Source: DASPLX01 sp035627375
GTDB taxonomy: Bacteria; Pseudomonadota; Gammaproteobacteria; Burkholderiales; Burkholderiaceae_D
Direction: 5' to 3'
Length of the DNA stretch: 18,865 nt
Assembly (NCBI GenBank): GCA_035627375.1
Contig: DASPLX010000081.1
Coordinates: 1-18,865 of the forward strand
Positions 14,817-18,865 of the stretch are shown here, in pieces. Below the pieces are notes generated by a model, which ran no database searches, had not been told where the DNA came from, and was given only the letters and a program-made list of their open reading frames with translations. Every line of letters begins with the position of its first letter. The stretch's first letter is position 1. The position numbers and the translations under genes are program-made.

Positions 14817-15586
14817 CTCACGGTATCGGACGGCGCGCCGGCCTGGCCGCCGATCTTGAACGAAGTCTGCGCCGCCGGCTTGACGAGCGAGGTCGAGCCG
14901 GTCCAGCGTTGCGGCCAGCCCGGCGGCCACGGCAAGGCGGGGCCGGCATACTCGGGCACGTTGCGCCGTACCGGAATCACCGGCAGCGTGAGCGGCAGCG
15001 GGCCGTCGCGCAAATCCCAGCCGAGCGAAAAGGCATAGTTCGGCAGCAGCGTCTCGCACACCGCGTCGAACCAGGCGGTATGGTCCTCATCGCGGCCGAG
15101 CGCCTGCGACAAGCCCTGCGGATCGAAGCGCGCGAGCGTGCTCGCCAGTTCCTGCGCGCTTTCGCCCGGACTGTCGCCCCAGCCCATCACCGGATTGAAG
15201 TTGTAGTCGGAGCCCGAGCCATACCAACCTTCGCGCCACGAGCGGTCCAGCCAGTTGCGCTGGCCGGTGAACAGATGCCAGCGCCAATGCAGGCCGGAGG
15301 GTTTCGGCCAGCTGTAAAGATAGAGCTTCTGGTAGCCGGCGCGATGCAGCTGGCGCACCATCGCCATCAGGCGCGCATGCGGCATGCGGTCGGGCGGCGC
15401 GCGTCGGAAGCGGATCACCTCGCCGTCCGCATGCTGCACCTCGTCGGAGGAGAGGTTCAGGTCGAGGGTGCGCACCTCGTTGCCGAAGCGCGCGGAAATC
15501 CAGCCGGTCAGCAGGTTGACGGACGTAATGACGCCATAGCCGCGATGGCGATGGAAAATCACGGTGCCGGGTGCGATCGGTTTCAT
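14813..15586 (-). CDS. Conserved-looking hypothetical protein, 257 residues
   Basis: I do not recognise this protein. It starts MKPIAPGTVIFHRHRGYGVI, a pattern reminiscent of small SH3/Tudor-like barrels that begin CarD-type proteins (G-x-x-V-x-H-x-x-x-G-x-G-x-I), but no CarD helical domain follows. The middle is rich in Trp, Tyr and Arg (WRWHLFTGQRNWLDRSWREG, GSGSDYNFNPVMGWGDSP), which suggests a soluble folded protein with an aromatic surface. The C-terminal 60 residues are Pro-rich (LPLTLPVIPVRRNVPEYAGP). There is no signal peptide or membrane segment. The ATG at 15586 lacks a clear Shine-Dalgarno. Its TAG stop and the TAA of the convergent depolymerase gene interlock in the four bases 14813-14816. 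It is likely real because composition and third-position bias match its neighbours. Confidence 0.7.
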   Translation of the reverse strand: MKPIAPGTVIFHRHRGYGVITSVNLLTGWISARFGNEVRTLDLNLSSDEVQHADGEVIRFRRAPPDRMPHARLMAMVRQLHRAGYQKLYLYSWPKPSGLHWRWHLFTGQRNWLDRSWREGWYGSGSDYNFNPVMGWGDSPGESAQELASTLARFDPQGLSQALGRDEDHTAWFDAVCETLLPNYAFSLGWDLRDGPLPLTLPVIPVRRNVPEYAGPALPWPPGWPQRWTGSTSLVKPAAQTSFKIGGQAGAPSDTVS

Positions 15587-15993
15587 CGGTGAGAGACTTG
15601 TTCAAAAAAACAGCTGGCATCGCCAGCGTCGACGTTCTGAAAACGGTGTCGGTCCGGGACACTGTAAACGATTCGTCCGGACAAAGCACCACGTGCATCA
15701 AGGGCACGCACGACCGCCGCGTACCGCGACGACGCATCCCTCCGCTCGCCGCCTTGCATGACGGATGGCATTACGTCGTCCGCATCTGACCGGCATTTGC
15801 CGCAATTGTTCAACCTCCACGGGGCGCGTCCTTGACCGGGATACAGGGGATTTCGAGCAATTATGCAAGAAATGCATAACATGATGCGCATAAGGCATTG
15901 GATTTGATCCGCCTCCCTCGCCTACGATGCCGCCTGTGCCGATATCGCCTCGTTCCTGCAAGGCGCTGTCGTACGGCTATACAAGGAGAATCG
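15587..15993. promoter_or_regulatory. Intergenic region upstream of the Rrf2-like gene, with a dyad operator candidate
   Basis: No gene is supported in these 407 bases. TTATGC (15861-15866) and GCATAA (15874-15879) form a perfect dyad, and a further GCATAA lies at 15888-15893. The right half, AAATGCATAA, resembles the half-site bound by NsrR, an Rrf2-family regulator. A possible -35 TTGACC lies at about 15832-15837, but no good -10 is at the right spacing. The Rrf2-like gene is preceded by a strong AAGGAG at 15983-15988. Confidence 0.4.
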
Positions 15994-16506
15994 ATGGTTC
16001 CGGCAGACAATTTCATCCTCGGCAACGGCGCATTGCACGACCGCTTCCGGCTCGCCACCGAGATTCTCGCCGCCGCTGCATCGGCCGCTCCGCGCGCCCT
16101 GGCGCTCGCCGATTTCGAGCGCCATACCGGGCGCGGCGAAAAGGATCTGGCCAAGCTGTGCACGGTGCTGGAACGCGCCGGCCTGCTGCGCGCGGAAGAC
16201 GGGGCCGGCTGGAAGCTTGCCTACCCGGCCAGCACGATCACGCTGGAAGATGTATTCCGCTGCGTGCTCGATGCGCAAAGCTGCCGCGGCAAGGCGGCGC
16301 GCGCCGGACGGGCCGAAAGCAAGTCGCACGACGTCGATTTGCTGATGATGCAGGCCACCATGGAAATCAATCAGAGCGTGTTCAAGCTCCTGCGCCGCTT
16401 CACGCTTGACCGCCTGAATTCGCGCGCCTCGTCGATGGCGTCGTTCGGTTCGCATTACTTCAACCGTTCGCGCTATGATGAGAGTCCCGATTTCGCATTC
16501 AGCTGA
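15994..16506 (+). CDS. Rrf2-family-like transcriptional regulator
   Basis: Protein of 170 residues, the usual Rrf2 length. The winged helix is recognisable in LAKLCTVLERAGLLRAEDG (52-70), and the family signature of a glycine-bearing wing followed by ITLEDVF appears as GWKLAYPASTITLEDVFRCVL (72-92). Cysteines at 56, 90 and 97 are present, but the IscR/NsrR three-cysteine cluster is not spaced in the usual way, so an iron-sulfur cluster cannot be claimed. The N-terminus (MVPADNFILGNGALHDRF) differs from the usual MRLT-type Rrf2 start. The ATG at 15994 is five bases after AAGGAG, which rules out the upstream extension of the frame. The asparaginase-like gene follows after five bases, so the two are almost certainly co-transcribed. 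Confidence 0.72.
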   Translation: MVPADNFILGNGALHDRFRLATEILAAAASAAPRALALADFERHTGRGEKDLAKLCTVLERAGLLRAEDGAGWKLAYPASTITLEDVFRCVLDAQSCRGKAARAGRAESKSHDVDLLMMQATMEINQSVFKLLRRFTLDRLNSRASSMASFGSHYFNRSRYDESPDFAFS

Positions 16507-16511
16507 CCTAC

Positions 16512-16997
16512 ATGACGCTTCGCATTCTTGCCACCGGCGGCACCTTCGACAAGCACTACGATGAAATCGCCGGCAAACTGACTTTCGGCGCGAGCCACCT
16601 GCCCGATGTGATCAAGCGCGCCCGCATCACGTTGCCGGTCGTGTTTGAACAGCTTCCCCTGCTCGATTCGCTCGACATGAAGGACGAGGATCGCCAGCGC
16701 GTGCTCGCCTCGTGCAGCACCGCGCCGGAAAAAGCCGTCGTCATCATCCACGGCACCGACACCATGCGCGAGACCGCCGAAGTGCTGGGCAACGCCCGGC
16801 TCGGCAAGACCATCATCCTCACCGGCGCGATGATTCCCTACGAGATCGCCAATTCCGACGCGCTGTTCAACCTGGGTTTCGCCTGCGGCGTGGCGCAAAC
16901 GCTGCCGCAGGGCGTGTACGTCGCCATGAACGCGCAAGTCTTCGCCTGGGACAACGTGCAGAAGAACCGCGGCGCCGGCGTGTTCGAGACGCGCTGA
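16512..16997 (+). CDS. Single-domain asparaginase-like protein
   Basis: The product is 161 residues and corresponds only to the N-terminal catalytic domain of type I/II asparaginases (about 330 residues). The catalytic pieces are all there: ATGGTFDKHY with nucleophile-type Thr11, HGTDTM with Thr82-Asp83, and KTIILTGAM with Lys99, matching Thr12, Thr89-Asp90 and Lys162 of the E. coli enzyme. The C-terminal domain, which supplies residues to the neighbouring active site in the classical tetramer, is absent. The end (NRGAGVFETR) is followed by a normal stop with no trace of the missing half, so this looks like a stable short form rather than a frameshifted gene. I recall similar short proteins in other proteobacteria. 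There is no signal peptide. It lies five bases after the Rrf2-like gene, without its own strong ribosome-binding site, so translational coupling is likely. Activity on asparagine is untested. Confidence 0.83.
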   Translation: MTLRILATGGTFDKHYDEIAGKLTFGASHLPDVIKRARITLPVVFEQLPLLDSLDMKDEDRQRVLASCSTAPEKAVVIIHGTDTMRETAEVLGNARLGKTIILTGAMIPYEIANSDALFNLGFACGVAQTLPQGVYVAMNAQVFAWDNVQKNRGAGVFETR

Positions 16998-17029
16998 TCG
17001 TCCGCGTTCGCGGCGTCGCGGCCGGAGCG

Positions 17030-17082
17030 TAACGGCGCCGTTATCAATTCCGCCGATCGGTGTTAGCATACCCCGAGCAGTA
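17030..17082 (+). promoter_or_regulatory. Palindrome and operator candidate upstream of the CsoR-like gene
   Basis: TAACGGCGCCGTTA (17030-17043) is a perfect 14-bp palindrome. Downstream, ATAC-CCCGAGCA-GTAT (17068-17082 region) is a short G/C tract flanked by inverted ATAC/GTAT. This is the general layout of CsoR/RcnR-type operators, and it overlaps a possible -10 TAGCAT. Autoregulation is inferred from this layout and from family habit. Confidence 0.35.
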
Positions 17083-17110
17083 TCCTTTCACTTCATGCAG
17101 GGAGTCGCTC

Positions 17111-17422
17111 GTGGCAGACACGCCGCCCAAGATCGTGCAGGGAACCGCCCTCACCGACCAGCAGAAAACCGATTTGCTGCACCGCCTGGCGCGTGTCGAA
17201 GGCCAGTTGCGCGGGGTGCAGAAGCTTGTCGCGCAGGCGGCCGTTCCCGCCGATTGCGACGGCGTCGCGCAGCAGCTGGCGGCGGCACGCAAAGCGCTCG
17301 ACCGCGCCTTCGTCACGCTCCTCACGAGCGCCATCACCACCCACACCAGCGGCGCCGCCACCATGGAAGAAGCGGCGGCACGCGCCAGGAATCTGGCCGA
17401 GATGCTCGGCAAATTCGCCTAG
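17111..17422 (+). CDS. CsoR/RcnR/FrmR-family repressor with an unusual ligand set
   Basis: All-helical repressor of 103 residues. The signature RLARVEGQLRGVQKLVAQA (25-43) is the DNA-binding first half of helices 1 and 2. The start is GTG at 17111, six bases after AGGGAG. An ungapped alignment to M. tuberculosis CsoR from memory places Cys49 on Cys36, Ala74 on His61 and His78 on Cys65. The middle ligand is therefore missing. FrmR-type proteins use Pro2 and the conserved Cys for formaldehyde; here residue 2 is Ala. CstR-type persulfide sensors have a second Cys at the middle position, also absent. The inducer is therefore not predictable: a different metal site, or a thiol-reactive compound through Cys49. 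No adjacent metal exporter or formaldehyde dehydrogenase gene is visible. Family assignment is strong, ligand assignment open. Confidence 0.88.
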   Translation: MADTPPKIVQGTALTDQQKTDLLHRLARVEGQLRGVQKLVAQAAVPADCDGVAQQLAAARKALDRAFVTLLTSAITTHTSGAATMEEAAARARNLAEMLGKFA

Positions 17423-17698
17423 AGGCCGCCTGCGGACGCCGCCATGCCGTTCGACAGAGCGTGGTCGTTCACGACACGGTGACGGCGGCCTACTGTCTTG
17501 TTCACAATTATTGTGGGCAAGCTTGTGGATAAGCCGCATCGATATCTCCTAACTCCCTGATCCGTCAAGAAATCTTTTGCATGGTCAAAATCGAGGCGCA
17601 TAATCGGCATGTATGCGCGCGTCGGTGCTTCTTCTACGCGTCTCTGCCGCGATAGGCGGGCCCGGGCGGATCGGTATTTTTCTTCCCGAAGGACGTTA
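17423..17698. other. Intergenic region with inverted repeats and a DnaA-box match
   Basis: AGGCCGCC (17423-17430) pairs with GGCGGCCT (17484-17491) across a long loop and may form a weak stem after the CsoR-like gene. CACAAT-T-ATTGTG (17503-17515) is a 13-bp palindrome. A perfect DnaA box TTATCCACA lies on the minus strand at 17532-17524. AAGGA (17689-17693) is the ribosome-binding site for the next gene. No gene is supported here. Confidence 0.4.
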
Positions 17699-18469
17699 AT
17701 GCGGGTGATTCATTCCTTGCTGATGGCTTGCGCTTGCCTCTTTCTGGCGGCGGCGCCGTTCGTACCGGCCCTATCGCGCGCCGAAGCGCCGAAGGAAGTG
17801 CGCATCGGCATGGGATTGACCAAGCCGCCCTACATCATGGAATCGGGCAAGGAAGGACTGGAATATGAAATCGCGGAACAGGCGCTGGCGGCCGCGGGCC
17901 TCAAGATGGTCGGCGTGCAGTTTCCGCCGGTGCGCGGGCTGGCATTGTTCCGCGCCGGCCAACTCGACGGCTTGCTGACGGTCGACGAAGGCATCGGCGG
18001 CAACCATTTCTTTTCCGAGCCCTATATCCTCTATCAAAACGTCGCCACCACGCTGACGAGCCGGAACATCCGGCTCAGGCAGATCGAAGACCTGATCGAT
18101 TACTCGGTCGCCGGCTTCCAGAACGCGAACGTGATACTCGGCGAACGCTTCAAGGCGCTCGCCGCGCGCCATCCCGAGTACAAGGAATATCCGCAGCAGA
18201 TCATCCAGGACAAGCTGCTCTATACGGGACGGGTCGACGTCGTGGTCGGCGACCGCCGGATCTTCCGCTACTTCAGCACGCGCCTGGAGGCGTCGATCGA
18301 CGCTACGCAACCGGTCACCTTCCACCCCATCTTTCCGCCCAATCCGCGGCTCGCGGCGTTCCACGACGCCGAACTGCGCGACCGTTTCAACGCCGGCCTC
18401 AAGGCCATCAAGAGCAACGGCGCCTACGATGCGATCCTGAAGAAGTACCAGGAATATATGCGGCCCTAG
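17699..18469 (+). CDS. Periplasmic substrate-binding protein, family 3 (amino-acid type)
   Basis: Secreted binding protein of 256 residues with a Sec signal peptide (MRVIHSLLMACACLFLAAAP..., cleavage near residues 28-30). The mature part begins VRIGMGLTKPPYIMESGKEG and continues through EYEIAEQALAAAGLKMVGVQ, RGLALFRAGQLDGLLTVDEG and FFSEPYILYQNVATTL, the order typical of SBP_bac_3 proteins of polar amino-acid ABC systems. The second lobe contains YSVAGFQNANVILGERF and LLYTGRVDVVVGDRRIF. The ATG at 17699 follows AAGGA by five bases. No ABC permease or ATPase is adjacent, so it is an orphan: either it shares a transporter encoded elsewhere or has a sensing role. Its stop codon lies inside the left arm of a large inverted repeat. 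Confidence 0.88.
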   Translation: MRVIHSLLMACACLFLAAAPFVPALSRAEAPKEVRIGMGLTKPPYIMESGKEGLEYEIAEQALAAAGLKMVGVQFPPVRGLALFRAGQLDGLLTVDEGIGGNHFFSEPYILYQNVATTLTSRNIRLRQIEDLIDYSVAGFQNANVILGERFKALAARHPEYKEYPQQIIQDKLLYTGRVDVVVGDRRIFRYFSTRLEASIDATQPVTFHPIFPPNPRLAAFHDAELRDRFNAGLKAIKSNGAYDAILKKYQEYMRP

Positions 18470-18532
18470 AGGCTGTTATGAACTCAAACAGGGGGCTGCG
18501 TGCCCCCTGTTTGAGTTCATAACAGCCTCTAG
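18466..18532. repeat. Perfect 31-bp inverted repeat flanked by CTAG
   Basis: The left arm (18466-18496) and right arm (18502-18532) are exact reverse complements with a five-base loop TGCGT. The arms begin with CTAGAGGCTGTTATGAACTC and end in a G5/C5 tract. The TAG in the left CTAG is the stop codon of the binding-protein gene. No T-run follows, so it is not a canonical intrinsic terminator, although so strong a stem would impede transcription. CTAG at both ends fits the YTAR target duplication of IS5-type elements. If the element is removed together with one CTAG, the reading frame still ends in TAG. A miniature palindromic mobile element or a joined pair of IS ends is the best guess. Confidence 0.8.
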
Positions 18533-18647
18533 TGTCCGCCTCTCATACTGTTGTATTTGCATCAAATGTGGCGGCCGTCACATCCGCGATATACAGGGTA
18601 CTTATACTTTTCATACCAGCCGAAACATTTGGTAGAGAAAGAGAATC
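18533..18647 (+). promoter_or_regulatory. Leader of the possible small ORF
   Basis: This stretch is richer in A and T than the flanks. A -10-like TATACT lies at 18603-18608 with only a poor -35 upstream. GAGAAAGAG just before the ATG at 18648 is a weak ribosome-binding site. Confidence 0.25.
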
Positions 18648-18725
18648 ATGGGAAGCACCTTGTATCAAAAGATCCGTCTGAAGCCTTCGCTCCTCGACCG
18701 GATTCTTGACCTGTTCCGCCGCTGA
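18648..18725 (+). CDS. Possible 25-residue basic peptide
   Basis: The short frame reads MGSTLYQKIRLKPSLLDR and ends ILDLFRR before TGA. It is basic and could form an amphipathic helix over its last 15 residues. It has an AG-rich stretch ahead of the ATG and an AT-rich leader. It ends ten bases from the convergent stop of the minus-strand partial gene. I do not recognise it; the call rests on context and composition only and could be chance. Confidence 0.3.
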   Translation: MGSTLYQKIRLKPSLLDRILDLFRR

Positions 18726-18735
18726 CGCGCGAAGA

Positions 18736-18865
18736 TCAATTGCGGCCCATCGCCTCTTGAATGCGCCGCAAGGCTTCGAGCGCGCCCAAGGCGAGGCCGA
18801 CGTCGGCCGGGCGTCGTACGCTCGATTCGCGCGGATTGATGCGGATCAGCGGCGCGCGCAGCGAT
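18736..18865 (-). CDS. C-terminal end of a probable SIR2-family NAD-dependent deacetylase-like protein
   Basis: Only the last 42 residues are in the window; the start lies beyond the right edge. The visible part includes APLIRINPRESSV and GLALGALEALRRIQEAMG before the TGA at 18738-18736. The LIRINPRE strand followed by LxLGALEAL is how several sirtuin-like bacterial proteins end, the first motif lying near the adenine site. With so little sequence this is a tentative family call. Confidence 0.45.
   Translation of the reverse strand, partial: SLRAPLIRINPRESSVRRPADVGLALGALEALRRIQEAMGRN

Noticed and set aside
12965..15592. Plus-strand open frame of 875 codons
   Set aside because: It overlaps the PHB depolymerase in another frame and is antisense to the 257-aa gene; its product is Arg-rich low-complexity sequence.
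16512..16997. Asparaginase as a frameshifted pseudogene
   Set aside because: The 160 or so bases after the stop hold no sequence resembling the missing C-terminal domain, and all N-domain catalytic residues are kept, so a stable short form is more likely.
18466..18532. Reading the large inverted repeat as an ordinary rho-independent terminator
   Set aside because: No T-run follows on either strand and the arms are 31 bp, much longer than usual.
1..18865. CRISPR array, tRNA, rRNA or complete insertion sequence
   Set aside because: No regularly spaced repeats, cloverleaf-type sequences, rRNA segments or transposase frames were seen.

Overview
The window is GC-rich beta-proteobacterial chromosome, most likely Burkholderiales and close to Oxalobacteraceae (Herbaspirillum/Noviherbaspirillum/Massilia type). 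This rests on the GTP-type PEP carboxykinase, the DUF1631 protein, codon use strongly biased to G/C at third positions, and the PHB depolymerase. It is inferred from gene content, not from a search. No tRNA, rRNA, CRISPR array or complete insertion sequence was seen.

Layout, left to right. A low-specificity threonine aldolase fragment (minus, cut by the left edge) diverges from a LysR regulator. The regulator is followed closely on the plus strand by a MoaD/ThiS-like protein ending in Gly-Gly and by a BNR/Asp-box propeller protein. Next comes a long minus-strand block. In transcription order it is: pckG (8306-10162) with an intrinsic terminator; a three-gene cassette of a three-TM membrane protein, a phage-type GH19 endolysin and a 51-residue protein that overlaps the endolysin stop by one base; an AT-rich promoter region; a DUF1631 protein; and a small membrane protein. 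Diverging from pckG is a D-2-hydroxyacid dehydrogenase, convergent with a subtilisin-like S8 protease that lacks a signal peptide. Diverging from the protease is a secreted PHB-depolymerase-family esterase whose best start is TTG. It converges, with overlapping stop codons, on an unrecognised 257-residue protein.

The right part carries an Rrf2-like regulator coupled to a single-domain asparaginase-like protein, a CsoR/RcnR-family repressor missing one usual metal ligand, and an orphan family-3 periplasmic binding protein. A perfect 31-bp inverted repeat flanked by CTAG begins at the stop codon of the binding protein. A possible 25-residue ORF and the C-terminal end of a probable SIR2-family protein close the window.

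The most interesting items are the membrane protein/endolysin/51-aa cassette, the CTAG-flanked 31-bp palindrome, the Gly-Gly-tailed ubiquitin-like protein paired with a propeller protein and no activating enzyme in view, and the CsoR-like protein with an alanine at a ligand position. Most other genes are ordinary metabolic or regulatory genes. Operator and promoter calls are from visual inspection only.
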